A stretch of 49,800 bases of DNA, taken from NCBI GenBank assembly GCA_900317305.1, contig ONGG01000020.1, forward strand, positions 1 through 49,800, given 5' to 3'. The notes beneath the pieces are model-generated. The model ran no database searches and was not told where the DNA came from. It saw only the letters and a list, made by a program, of their open reading frames with translations. This document shows positions 9,184-17,106 of the stretch, piece after piece (positions within the stretch are counted from its first letter, which is position 1; each line of letters opens with the position of its first letter). This DNA comes from an uncultured Prevotellaceae bacterium. Lineage in GTDB: Bacteria > Bacteroidota > Bacteroidia > Bacteroidales > Bacteroidaceae. The position numbers and the translations under genes were made by a program.

Positions 9184-9214
9184 TTTGTTCTTTGTCTGAC
9201 TTGTCGTAACTTGT
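9184..9214 (+). promoter_or_regulatory. tandem promoter P3 of the same operon
   Basis: TTG at 9185-9187, 19 nt, TAACTTGT at 9207-9214 (weaker -7 box). It is only 20 bp before the ATG at 9234, so its transcript would have almost no leader. Confidence 0.5.
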
Positions 9215-9233
9215 GCCTGCAACAACAAAGACT

Positions 9234-10580
9234 ATGATAAAAGTTATTACATACGGGACTTACGACCTGCTACACCAAGGACATCTGAACTTGCTAAAAA
9301 GAGCCAAGGCTTTAGGTGACTGGCTCATAGTAGGTGTGACAAACGACAACTTCGACCGTGAACGCGGCAAACTAAATGTGTGCAACAACGTGTTGGAACG
9401 TGTAGAAGCAGTGAAAGCCACAGGACTGGCCGACCAAATCGTGATCGAGGACTATGTGGGACAGAAGATTGACGACATTCAGAAATATGATGTCGATATC
9501 TTTGCCATAGGAAGCGACTGGGAGGGTAAATTCGACTACCTGAACGAATATTGCAAAGTGGTTTACCTGCCCCGCACAGAGGGGATTTCCTCAACGATGC
9601 TGCGTGAGAACTTACAAGACGACATACGTATCGGCATCATCGGCTGCGGACGTATAGCCAACAGATTCGCACCAGAATCTACATTTGTAAGCTACGCACA
9701 AGTAGCAGGAGTGTATGACATCAACGAAGAAACTGCCCAAAGTTTCAGTGAAGCCCATGGTATTTCCAAGGTATATAAGTCGCCCGGCGAGTTAATCGAG
9801 GATGTGCAGGCCGTCTATATAGCCACTCCCCATCTTTCGCATTATGAACTTTGCAAGCAGGCCATCCTGAAAAAGAAGCATGTGCTGTGTGAAACGCCGA
9901 TGGTGCTCAACGGCAACGAGGCAAGAGAGCTGTTCAGACTGGCTGAAGAAAACAAAGTGGTGTTGATGGAAGCCAACAAGACCGCACATTCGCCCGCTTT
10001 CAACCATCTGATCACCATGATAAAAAGCGGTCTTATAGGCGATGTGGTGGATGTGAGTGCCTCAGAATCAAAACTTTGGGGAGAACGCTTCACCCGAGAG
10101 CTCGACCCTAAGCAGGCCGGAGGCTCAATGTATGAGTTGGGCAGCTATCCGCTGCTACCCATCATCAAACTGATGGGAACAAACTTCACCCACGTAGCCC
10201 TTTATTCGAAAATGGAGCATGGTGTGGATATTTATACGCGAGGTATTGTACAATACCCCAACGGGATTGGCTCTTTCCAACTTGGTTTAGGTGTGAAGAC
10301 CGAAGGCAACCTGGTGATCAGCGGAACAAAAGGCTATGCATACGTACCTTCGCCATGGTGGCTGACCGATTACTATGAATTTCGTTTTGAGGACCAAAAC
10401 CAGAACAAGAAATTCTTTTACAAGTGGGACGGCTCCGGCTTGCGCTATGAAATACAGGAATTTCTGTCGTGCATCTTCAACCACCGACAGGGAACAGCCC
10501 GTTTGAGGAGTGAAGAGAGCATTGCAATGGCAGACATTATGCAGCAATTAGGTGAACGAAAGAATGTTATGACGATATGA
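9234..10580 (+). CDS. bifunctional glycerol-3-phosphate cytidylyltransferase-like / Gfo-Idh-MocA oxidoreductase fusion
   Basis: A 448-residue fusion. Residues 1-~130 are a TagD-type cytidylyltransferase: GTYDLLHQGHLNLL contains the HxGH motif and RTEGISST is the signature loop near residue 115. Residues ~134-448 are a Gfo/Idh/MocA-type NAD(P)-dependent oxidoreductase with the Rossmann motif GIIGCGRIANRF and a C-terminal alpha/beta domain (ELGSYPLLPIIKLMG). The usual E-K-P motif reads CETPMVL, so the Lys is replaced by Thr, which may alter catalysis. I start at ATG 9234 rather than a GTG at 9213 because the TagD fold begins there and 9213 overlaps promoter P3. The stop overlaps the SDR start by 4 bp. 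The likely product is a CTP-activated polyol or sugar; the substrate is unknown. Confidence 0.85.
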   Translation: MIKVITYGTYDLLHQGHLNLLKRAKALGDWLIVGVTNDNFDRERGKLNVCNNVLERVEAVKATGLADQIVIEDYVGQKIDDIQKYDVDIFAIGSDWEGKFDYLNEYCKVVYLPRTEGISSTMLRENLQDDIRIGIIGCGRIANRFAPESTFVSYAQVAGVYDINEETAQSFSEAHGISKVYKSPGELIEDVQAVYIATPHLSHYELCKQAILKKKHVLCETPMVLNGNEARELFRLAEENKVVLMEANKTAHSPAFNHLITMIKSGLIGDVVDVSASESKLWGERFTRELDPKQAGGSMYELGSYPLLPIIKLMGTNFTHVALYSKMEHGVDIYTRGIVQYPNGIGSFQLGLGVKTEGNLVISGTKGYAYVPSPWWLTDYYEFRFEDQNQNKKFFYKWDGSGLRYEIQEFLSCIFNHRQGTARLRSEESIAMADIMQQLGERKNVMTI

Positions 10581-11311
10581 AACGAATATTGATTGTAGGA
10601 GGTGCTAACGGTATAGGTCTATCGATAGCCAAACAACTCACTAAAGAAGAAGAGACCGAGAAGGTATATATTATTGACAAATCAGCACTTGACGAACAAT
10701 ACCAAGAGCCGAAAATAGAGAGTGTGGTTTTCGACCTTACAAGTGAGGATTATTCCATATTCGATAGATACACCGATATCGATGGAGTATTCATTACCGC
10801 CGGTTTCGGGAGGCTGGCTTTGTTTAAAGACATTCCTGAGCAATTGATATCCACTTATTTCCAAGTGAACACCATAGCGGCGATTCGGATAATCAAACAT
10901 TTCTATGAAAGGTTGCTATCTGAAAAGGATTTCTACTGCGGTGTGATGGTGAGTATCGCTGGATTCATGTCGTCACCATTTTTCTCGATATACGGAGCCA
11001 CCAAGGCGGCCTTGAAAATCTTCATTGAAAGTGTGAACGTGGAACTTGAAAAAGCGGGCACCACCAACCGGATTCTTAACGTCTCTCCGGGAAGCATCAA
11101 GGGAACAAGTTTCAATCAAGGTGCGACCGACTTATCGTTAACGGCCAACCTCGCACAGGAAATCATATCCCATCTGAAACAAAAAGACGACTTGTTCATA
11201 CCCAATTATGATACGGTGTTCAGAGAAGTGCTGAAAAGATATCACGACGATTTCAGGAAAGAAGGACTCCACAGTTATGAATACAAACTGAAAAGTGGAA
11301 GGATTAAATGA
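10577..11311 (+). CDS. short-chain dehydrogenase/reductase (SDR)
   Basis: A 244-residue classical SDR: GGANGIGLSIAKQL (GxxxGIG cofactor loop, residues ~7-20), SIAGFMSSPF with the catalytic Ser region, YGATKAALK (YxxxK), then the V-S-P-G-S-I-K-G strand. Its ATG overlaps the stop of the cytidylyltransferase fusion (ATGA), so the two are translationally coupled and probably act in one pathway. A reductase with a CTP-dependent activating enzyme recalls CDP-ribitol-type pathways, but the true substrate is not shown by the sequence. A terminator follows. Confidence 0.88.
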   Translation: MKRILIVGGANGIGLSIAKQLTKEEETEKVYIIDKSALDEQYQEPKIESVVFDLTSEDYSIFDRYTDIDGVFITAGFGRLALFKDIPEQLISTYFQVNTIAAIRIIKHFYERLLSEKDFYCGVMVSIAGFMSSPFFSIYGATKAALKIFIESVNVELEKAGTTNRILNVSPGSIKGTSFNQGATDLSLTANLAQEIISHLKQKDDLFIPNYDTVFREVLKRYHDDFRKEGLHSYEYKLKSGRIK

Positions 11312-11336
11312 CCTGGCATTCCACATTGTATTGCAT

Positions 11337-11380
11337 AAAGGCCGTTGCCGCATTTCTGCGAACAACGGCTTTCGTTTTTG
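11337..11380 (+). terminator. terminator of the fusion-SDR operon
   Basis: GCCGTTG (11341-11347) pairs with CAACGGC (11363-11369), followed by TTTCGTTTTT. Confidence 0.8.
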
Positions 11381-11384
11381 AAAT

Positions 11385-11433
11385 ATCCCCACGCGCCATC
11401 ACCTAGGAAGGAAGAGTGATGGTTCGTGGGGAT
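11385..11433 (-). terminator. long hairpin downstream of guaA
   Basis: ATCCCCACG/CGTGGGGAT (9 bp) and CCATCAC/GTGATGG (7 bp), separated by a 2-nt bulge, form one strong stem in the convergent gap. There is no clear T run on the minus strand, so it may act as an mRNA 3' stabiliser. Confidence 0.55.
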
Positions 11434-11462
11434 GATTGATTGAGAATGCTTTTTCGTGACTC

Positions 11463-13007
11463 CTACTCCCACTCGATGGTTGAGGGCGGTTTGGAGGAGA
11501 TGTCGTAGCAGACGCGGTTGACGCCACGCACCTTGTTGATGATCTCGTTGGAGACCTTGGCCATGAAGTCGTAGGGCAGATGGGCCCAGTCGGCGGTCAT
11601 GGCATCGGTGCTGGTGACTGCGCGGAGCGCCACGGGGTGCTCATAGGTGCGCTCGTCGCCCATCACACCCACCGAGCGGACGGTGGAGAGGAGCACGGCG
11701 CCAGCCTGCCAGATCTTGTCGTAGAGCAGTTCGCCATCCTCGCACACATACTGGAGCATCGACTCGATGTAGATGTCGTCGGCATCCTGCAGGATACGCA
11801 CTTTCTCTGGAGTGATGTCGCCGAGGATGCGCACGGCCAGTCCGGGACCAGGGAAGGGATGGCGCTTGATGAGCCGCTCGGGCATCTGCAGCTGGTAGCC
11901 CACCCGGCGCACCTCGTCCTTGAAGAGCCACTTGAGCGGCTCGCAAAGCTGCAGGTGCATCTCCTTGGGCAGTCCGCCCACGTTGTGGTGGCTCTTGATC
12001 ACCATGCCTGTGATGCTCAGACTCTCGATGCGGTCGGGGTAGATGGTACCCTGGGCGAGCCATTTGGCGTCGGTGATTTTCTTGGCCTCGGCATTGAACA
12101 CCTCGACGAAGTCGCGTCCGATGATCTTGCGTTTTTGCTCAGGGTCGGTGACGCCCTTCAGGTCGGCGAAGAATTTCTCGCTGGCATCCACGCCAATCAC
12201 GTTGAGGCCGAGCCCCTGATAGGCATCCATCACCTTCTGGAACTCATTCTTGCGGAGCATGCCATGGTCGACGAAGATGCAGGTGAGGTTCTTGCCGATG
12301 GCCCTGTTGAGCAGGGTGGCGCATACCGAGGAGTCGACACCGCCGCTCAGTCCGAGAATCACGCGGTCGTTGCCCAGTTGTGCCTTGAGTTCGGCCACGG
12401 TGGTCTCGACGAACGAGGCAGGGCTCCATTCCTGTCGGCTGCCACAGATGTCGACCACGAAGTTGCGCAGCAACTGCTTGCCCTGGGTGGTATGGAACAC
12501 CTCGGGGTGGAACTGCACGGCCCACAGCGGGTTCTGCTCGCTGGCGTAGGCAGCAAACTTCACGTCGGCGGTGGAGGCGATAACCTTGCAATCGTCGGGG
12601 ATGGCAGTGATGGTGTCGCCATGGCTCATCCACACCTGCGAGTTAGGCTCGAAGCCCTTGAAGAGCGGGTTGGAGGCATCAAACGATTGCAGGTTGGCCC
12701 GTCCATACTCACGGGTGTTGGTACGCTCCACCTTTCCACCATTGGAGTGGGAGATGAACTGTGCGCCATAGCAGATACCCAGCACCGGCAGACGGCCCAC
12801 AAACTGGCTGAGGTCGACGCGGAAGGCCTGCGGGTCGTGCACGGAATAGGGCGACCCACTGAGAATCACGCCGATTACCGAAGGGTCGTCGGCAGGAAAC
12901 TTATTGTAGGGCAGGATTTCGCAGAACGTGTCGAGTTCGCGCACGCGGCGGCCGATGAGTTGGGTGGTCTGCGAACCGAAGTCGAGGATAATGATTTTTT
13001 GCTGCAT
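11463..13007 (-). CDS. guaA: GMP synthase (glutamine-hydrolysing)
   Basis: A 514-residue protein of normal length that converts XMP to GMP with glutamine and ATP in the cytosol. The N-terminal class I amidotransferase domain ([27 protein letters not shown] with the nucleophile Cys; FHPEV) is followed by the ATP-pyrophosphatase P-loop [16 protein letters not shown] and the C-terminal dimerisation domain ending KPPSTIEWE. It is a single gene with a divergent-free upstream gap that carries one copy of the GGAGTTCAG repeat. No TAnnTTTG box was found upstream. Confidence 0.97.
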   Translation of the reverse strand: MQQKIIILDFGSQTTQLIGRRVRELDTFCEILPYNKFPADDPSVIGVILSGSPYSVHDPQAFRVDLSQFVGRLPVLGICYGAQFISHSNGGKVERTNTREYGRANLQSFDASNPLFKGFEPNSQVWMSHGDTITAIPDDCKVIASTADVKFAAYASEQNPLWAVQFHPEVFHTTQGKQLLRNFVVDICGSRQEWSPASFVETTVAELKAQLGNDRVILGLSGGVDSSVCATLLNRAIGKNLTCIFVDHGMLRKNEFQKVMDAYQGLGLNVIGVDASEKFFADLKGVTDPEQKRKIIGRDFVEVFNAEAKKITDAKWLAQGTIYPDRIESLSITGMVIKSHHNVGGLPKEMHLQLCEPLKWLFKDEVRRVGYQLQMPERLIKRHPFPGPGLAVRILGDITPEKVRILQDADDIYIESMLQYVCEDGELLYDKIWQAGAVLLSTVRSVGVMGDERTYEHPVALRAVTSTDAMTADWAHLPYDFMAKVSNEIINKVRGVNRVCYDISSKPPSTIEWE

Positions 13008-13060
13008 GTGGTGAAGTTGTTATGTTGTTGTTATTCAAGTTTCGCATTCGCTCATCTTCC

Positions 13061-13090
13061 TGGAGTTCAGGAGTTGCAGGAGTTCAGACA
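13061..13090. repeat. short GGAGTTCAG repeat copy
   Basis: Two GGAGTTCAG units and an intervening degenerate unit. The same unit recurs at 21724-21994, 25803-25868 and 37248-37366. Confidence 0.7.
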
Positions 13091-13126
13091 ATAGCCCGGA
13101 AACACCATGAATGAAGTTGACTTGTA

Positions 13127-13870
13127 TTATTTGTTCATTTTCAAATGGTTGGCAAACACCTCGGCCTGTGCGAGAGAGTTCACCTTACCCACATCGAGAA
13201 GACGGAGACCAGGCTGGATGGCTCCACGAACCACCATCTTGTCGCAGACGGCAAGATAGAAGTCGATGATGCTGAAGCGCTGGGGCCACGACTGCATGAG
13301 CCGGAGCATCGAAGGAGCCAGCACATGAATGCCCGAGAAGGCGAAACGCTGGCAGCGGTCGGGGTCGAGGTCGTCGTAGACCGACCTTACCTCGCCTGTC
13401 TGCACGTTGGTCCAGCCCATGAGCCGCATGTCGTCGTCGAAAAGCAGGTAGCGGCTCGTCTCGCGTTGACTCACGAGCAGGGTGGCATCATCAGTGGCGC
13501 CATCGTAGAGGGCACGCAGGTCGGCATTGCTGAAGATGTCGACGTTATGCACGAGCACCGGACTGTCGGCATCGAAGAGAGGAGCCGCCTTGCGCAGTCC
13601 GCCTCCCGTCTCGAGCAGCATGTCGCGCTCGTCCGACACCAGGAACTCCATACCCTCCACGGGTTGGGTGTGCAAGTAGTCGATAATCTGGTCGGGGAAG
13701 TGGTGCACGTTGACCACCGCCCTGCCAAAACCGGCATCGTGGAGCCGCTGCGCCACATGGCCCAGGAGAGGCTCATCGCCCACGGGCACCAGAGCCTTGG
13801 GCATGGTGTCGGTGAGTGGCCGCAGGCGGGTGCCTAGTCCGGCGGCGAATATCATGGCTTGTCGCATCAT
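13127..13870 (-). CDS. MurU-like sugar-1-phosphate nucleotidyltransferase
   Basis: A 247-residue nucleotidyltransferase with the N-terminal signature FAAGLGTRLRPLTDTMPKAL and the conserved VHHFPDQI, LLETGGGL, LVHNVDIFS (metal-binding Asp) and FSGIHVLAP. This is the pattern of N-acetylmuramate-1-phosphate uridylyltransferase MurU and relatives. I place the start at ATG 13870, overlapping the kinase stop by 4 bp (ATGATG), because the longer frame only reads back through the upstream gene. In Pseudomonas AmgK and MurU act together to turn MurNAc into UDP-MurNAc; the coupling to an AmgK-like kinase here supports the same role. A related NDP-sugar specificity (such as GDP-heptose or mannose) is the alternative. 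Confidence 0.8.
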   Translation of the reverse strand: MMRQAMIFAAGLGTRLRPLTDTMPKALVPVGDEPLLGHVAQRLHDAGFGRAVVNVHHFPDQIIDYLHTQPVEGMEFLVSDERDMLLETGGGLRKAAPLFDADSPVLVHNVDIFSNADLRALYDGATDDATLLVSQRETSRYLLFDDDMRLMGWTNVQTGEVRSVYDDLDPDRCQRFAFSGIHVLAPSMLRLMQSWPQRFSIIDFYLAVCDKMVVRGAIQPGLRLLDVGKVNSLAQAEVFANHLKMNK

Positions 13871-15423
13871 GGTTGTTTCGTGTTGAGGGCGCCCGTGGCG
13901 GGCAGAGTGGTTTGGATATTCTGCTCGCGGTGGCAGATGCGCACCTCGATGCCGAATTTTGTATGGATATGCTCGGCCAGATGCTGTGCGGAATAGACGC
14001 TGCGGTGCTGTCCGCCGGTGCATCCGAACGAGAACATGAGGCTGGTGAACCCACGCTGGATGTAGCGTGCCACGTGGGCATCGGCCAGTCGGTAGACGCT
14101 CTCGAGGAAGGTGAGGATCTCGCCATCGTCCTCCAGGAAGCGGATCACCGGCTCATCGAGTCCGGTAAGTTGCTTGTAGGGCTCATAACGTCCGGGGTTG
14201 TGGGTGCTGCGGCAGTCGAAGACATATCCTCCACCATTGCCCGACTCATCCTCGGGTATGCCCTTGCGGTAGGAGAAACTGTAGACACGCACCACGAGTG
14301 GTCCCTTGCCATCGTATTTGGAGAACGTGGCGGGGCCGTCGGCCCGGTGAGCCTGGTAGACGTTGGAGTCGGTGGTCCTCAGTCCATCGGTCCTGACCAC
14401 CGGTTGGGCCTCGGGAGCGAAATGGGGGAGCATGGTGAGCCGGCGCAGCACATCCACTAAGTAAGGATACGGGAAGTCGACCGTGGCCAGCATCTGTCGC
14501 AGGTTCTCGATAGCAGGAGGGATAGACTCTATGAAATGACGCTTGCGCTCGAAATAGCCCCTGAAACCATAGGCGCCGAGCACCTGCAGGGTGCGGAAGA
14601 GCACGAAGAGCGAGAGGCGCTGTACGAAATGTCGCTTCGAGGGCACCTCGGTGAAATGCTTCAGCGACTCGTAGTACTCATAGATGAGTTTCCGCCTCAA
14701 CTTCTCCGGATACTTGGCCGAGGCCTGCCAGAGAAACGACGCCACATCGTAGTAATACGGTCCCTTGCGCCCCCCTTGGAAGTCGATGAACGATGGATTG
14801 CCCTCGGCATCGAGCATCACGTTGCGTGCCTGGAAATCGCGGTACATGAAACTGTCGGTGGGCTCGGCCACCAGGTCCTTGGCCAGCAGGTGGAAGTTGG
14901 CCTCCAGCTTCAGCTCATGGAAATCGAGGTCGGTGGGCTTGAGGAAACAGTATTTGAAGTAGTTCAGGTCGAAGAGCACATTCTCCTCGTCGAATTCTGG
15001 CTGTGGGTAGCAATTCGTCCAGTCGAGCTCGCGTGCTCCCCGTATCTGCATGTTGGGCAGCATGCGGATGGTTTTCATGAGCAGTTGCTGCTCGTTCAGG
15101 TTGTATCGGCCTCCCGCCTCACGGCCACCTTTCAGTGCGTCGAAGAGTGAGCGGTTGCCCAGGTCTTGCTGCAGGTAGCGCAGTCCGTCGTCGCTCACGG
15201 CGAGCACCCTGGGAACTGGCAACTGCCGTTTGCCGAAATGTCCAGCCAGATAGATGAAGGCATGGTTCTCGTCGAGGCTAGTGCCCACCACACCGATTAC
15301 CGAATGGCCTTCCTTGTCGAAGAGACGGTAATACTGGCGGTTGCTGCCCGCTCCCTGCAATGGTGTGGTGGTGACGGGCTCTGAGCCGAAATGCCTGGCG
15401 TATAGTTGTTGCAATAATTGCAT
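13867..15423 (-). CDS. AmgK-like sugar kinase fused to a RapZ C-terminal domain
   Basis: A 518-residue fusion. Residues ~1-330 form an aminoglycoside-phosphotransferase-type kinase: nucleotide-loop region GAGSNRQYYRL, catalytic loop FMYRDFQARNVML (D…N) and metal motif FIDFQGGRKGPYYYDVAS, as in AmgK (MurNAc/GlcNAc anomeric kinase). Residues ~375-505 match the C-terminal domain of RapZ: VRVYSFSYRKGIP, YVFDCRSTHNPGRY and FGCTGGQHRSV. In E. coli this RapZ domain binds glucosamine-6-phosphate and the small RNA GlmZ; the RapZ P-loop ATPase domain is absent. The gene overlaps the MurU-like gene by 4 bp. I infer amino-sugar or MurNAc salvage with built-in sensing of an amino-sugar phosphate. The fusion is clear; ligand and regulation are inference. 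Confidence 0.82.
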   Translation of the reverse strand: MQLLQQLYARHFGSEPVTTTPLQGAGSNRQYYRLFDKEGHSVIGVVGTSLDENHAFIYLAGHFGKRQLPVPRVLAVSDDGLRYLQQDLGNRSLFDALKGGREAGGRYNLNEQQLLMKTIRMLPNMQIRGARELDWTNCYPQPEFDEENVLFDLNYFKYCFLKPTDLDFHELKLEANFHLLAKDLVAEPTDSFMYRDFQARNVMLDAEGNPSFIDFQGGRKGPYYYDVASFLWQASAKYPEKLRRKLIYEYYESLKHFTEVPSKRHFVQRLSLFVLFRTLQVLGAYGFRGYFERKRHFIESIPPAIENLRQMLATVDFPYPYLVDVLRRLTMLPHFAPEAQPVVRTDGLRTTDSNVYQAHRADGPATFSKYDGKGPLVVRVYSFSYRKGIPEDESGNGGGYVFDCRSTHNPGRYEPYKQLTGLDEPVIRFLEDDGEILTFLESVYRLADAHVARYIQRGFTSLMFSFGCTGGQHRSVYSAQHLAEHIHTKFGIEVRICHREQNIQTTLPATGALNTKQP

Positions 15424-15467
15424 GGTCGTTCTATAGTTGTTCAGGATGCTGGAGTGGTTATGGATTA

Positions 15468-15701
15468 CTATTTGTCTGCGGCATCGGTGTTCTCATTCTC
15501 CATTTCCTCTGCCTCGCGTTGTTTGCGCTGTTCCATCTCCCACTCATAGCGTCGTTTGGCATCATATTGTTTGAGCAAGGCATCGACGAGGAGGATGAGC
15601 ATGAGAATTCCGAGCGACATCCACCAGGAGCGAGTGATAAAGAGGAGGGCTGCCGAGAGCAGGGCAAGGAGGAGGATATGTAGAATGGCTTTTTTCTTCA
15701 T
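15468..15701 (-). CDS. small membrane protein, 77 residues
   Basis: MKKKAILHILLLALLSAALL begins an N-terminal hydrophobic segment, followed by a second one (MSLGILMLILLVDALL) and a highly charged cytoplasmic tail (YDAKRRYEWEMEQRKQREAE). Two short membrane helices with a coiled-coil-like tail; no family recognised. It lies 44 bp before the kinase fusion on the same strand and its own promoter region is a tandem repeat of promoter modules (15729-15925), so it probably heads the transcript with the kinase and MurU-like genes. Confidence 0.75.
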   Translation of the reverse strand: MKKKAILHILLLALLSAALLFITRSWWMSLGILMLILLVDALLKQYDAKRRYEWEMEQRKQREAEEMENENTDAADK

Positions 15702-15728
15702 AATTGCTGAACTTTATGCTATGAGTTG

Positions 15729-15925
15729 CAAAGTTACGAAAAGTTGAGCGCAGAACAAAATGAACTCGTTCATTTTTTATGCCGAGACGTAGAAACTTCA
15801 CCGCATAGCGGTAAAGTTACGAAAAGTTGAGCGCAGAACAAAACGAACTCGTTCATTTTTTATGCCGAGACGTAGAAACTTCACCGCATAGCGGTAAAGT
15901 TACGAATAAATGAGAGAAACGCAAA
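15729..15925 (-). repeat. tandem 83-bp promoter-bearing repeats upstream of the small membrane protein operon
   Basis: Two nearly identical 83-bp units begin at 15730 and 15813, with a truncated third at 15896. Each carries, on the minus strand, TTG-N19-TAACTTT(G/A). The unit next to the gene has the best -7 box (TAACTTTG, 15736-15729; TTG 15758-15756), giving a leader of about 20 nt to the ATG at 15701. Each unit also contains a small hairpin ACCGC-ATA-GCGGT beside the -7 box. The third unit's flank matches 9074-9135 on the plus strand. Confidence 0.8.
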
Positions 15926-16007
15926 AGGAAAGTATGCTTTTCTTTTCATTTCCATTTGGCTAGTGCGCGTTGTCGGACACGAGAAAAACAAAAAATTTGT
16001 AATTTAT

Positions 16008-16038
16008 TTGGCATTTTCTTCGTCTTTCACTAAATTTG
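16008..16038 (+). promoter_or_regulatory. promoter of the AraC-family regulator
   Basis: TTG (16008-16010), 20 nt, TAAATTTG (16031-16038). A second -7-like box, TACCTTTG at 16073-16080, lies nearer the ATG at 16119 but without a well-spaced TTG. Confidence 0.6.
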
Positions 16039-16118
16039 CGGTTGCACCGCGAAGGTATGCGGCACTCGGTTTTACCTTTGCAGAATCTAAGACCACGAAC
16101 TCAGCAATAATCATCACT

Positions 16119-16994
16119 ATGCAAAACAGCAAATATTTGGTGGCCAACGAGCGTGATGCACAATGGGGACTCACGGTGAGCACCGTGGGAATGGATGAAT
16201 TGGCCGTTGGCGACTCCTACCCTACCCGTGGCCATGCCGACGGTTATTTCTTCGATATGGACAAAGGCCGTGTGCTCAACGAGTACCAGATGTTGTATCT
16301 TGTCGAGGGCGAGGGCATTTTCCGTTCCACCCACCTGGGGAAAGCGTCCATCAAGGCAGGCGACATCTTCCTGCTGTTCCCCGGTGAATGGCACAGTTAC
16401 GGTCCGCTTCCCACATCCCAGTGGAAGAGTTACTGGATTGGTTTCAAGGGGAAGAACATGGACGACCGCGTGGCCGATGGATTCCTCTCAAAAGAAAAGC
16501 CCATCTACCACGTGGGGTTCTCGTCGAAAATCCTTGAGCTCTACGACTCCGCCCTCCACGCAGCCTTTGAGGAAGCGCCCTACACCCAGCAGCTGATGGC
16601 CGGCATCGTGAACCACCTTATCGGCATGATGTACTCATTGGAGCGCAACATCGAACTGAGCAAGAACTCCGCCCATGTGGAGATGATAGGCCGCGCCCGT
16701 CTGCGCATCCGCGAGACATTGGAGAGCAATTTCACCATCCAGCAACTGGCCGAGGAACTGGGAGTGAGCTACTCCAATTTCCGTAAGCTGTTCAAAGAAT
16801 ATACCGGTATGTCGCCCGCCCTCTACCAGCAAGACCTCCGCCTGCAGCGCGCCAAGGAGTTGCTATCGGCCACTGCGTTGAGCATCAAGGAGATAGCCTA
16901 CACCTTGAACTTCGACTCTCCCGACTACTTCTCGTCGAAATTCCGTGCGAAAATGGGTATGAAGCCCAGCCAGTTCCGCAAGCAAAATGCATAA
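16119..16994 (+). CDS. rhaR: AraC-family transcriptional regulator, likely of rhamnose genes
   Basis: A 291-residue AraC/XylS regulator. The N-terminal ~170 residues form a cupin-like sensing domain (YLVEGEGIFRSTHLGKASIK, DIFLLFPGEWHSYGP); the C-terminal ~100 residues carry the double helix-turn-helix (FTIQQLAEELGVSYSNFRKL and IKEIAYTLNFDSPDYFSSKF). I start at the ATG at 16119; the longer open frame only reads through the promoter region. It sits 112 bp before rhaD on the same strand. In Bacteroides thetaiotaomicron an AraC activator, RhaR, controls rhamnose catabolism; the symbol here follows context and is tentative. Confidence 0.85.
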   Translation: MQNSKYLVANERDAQWGLTVSTVGMDELAVGDSYPTRGHADGYFFDMDKGRVLNEYQMLYLVEGEGIFRSTHLGKASIKAGDIFLLFPGEWHSYGPLPTSQWKSYWIGFKGKNMDDRVADGFLSKEKPIYHVGFSSKILELYDSALHAAFEEAPYTQQLMAGIVNHLIGMMYSLERNIELSKNSAHVEMIGRARLRIRETLESNFTIQQLAEELGVSYSNFRKLFKEYTGMSPALYQQDLRLQRAKELLSATALSIKEIAYTLNFDSPDYFSSKFRAKMGMKPSQFRKQNA

Positions 16995-17064
16995 AAATCG
17001 GCCCAGAGGGCAAAATGCAAGGTTGAAAAATCAAATAACCATGTGGCAAACGGCCAAACATGCC

Positions 17065-17072
17065 TAATTTTG
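17065..17072 (+). promoter_or_regulatory. probable -7 box of rhaD
   Basis: TAATTTTG about 35 nt before the rhaD ATG at 17107. There is no good TTG at the preferred distance, as expected for an activator-dependent promoter; the AraC site would lie just upstream. Confidence 0.55.
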
Positions 17073-17106
17073 CGACAAAACAACACATATACTTAAAAAC
17101 ACAAAC

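Noticed and set aside
11580-13094. Long 504-residue open frame opposite guaA
   Set aside because: It is a His/Leu/Val/Gly-rich antisense frame with no recognisable domain; guaA on the other strand is unmistakable.
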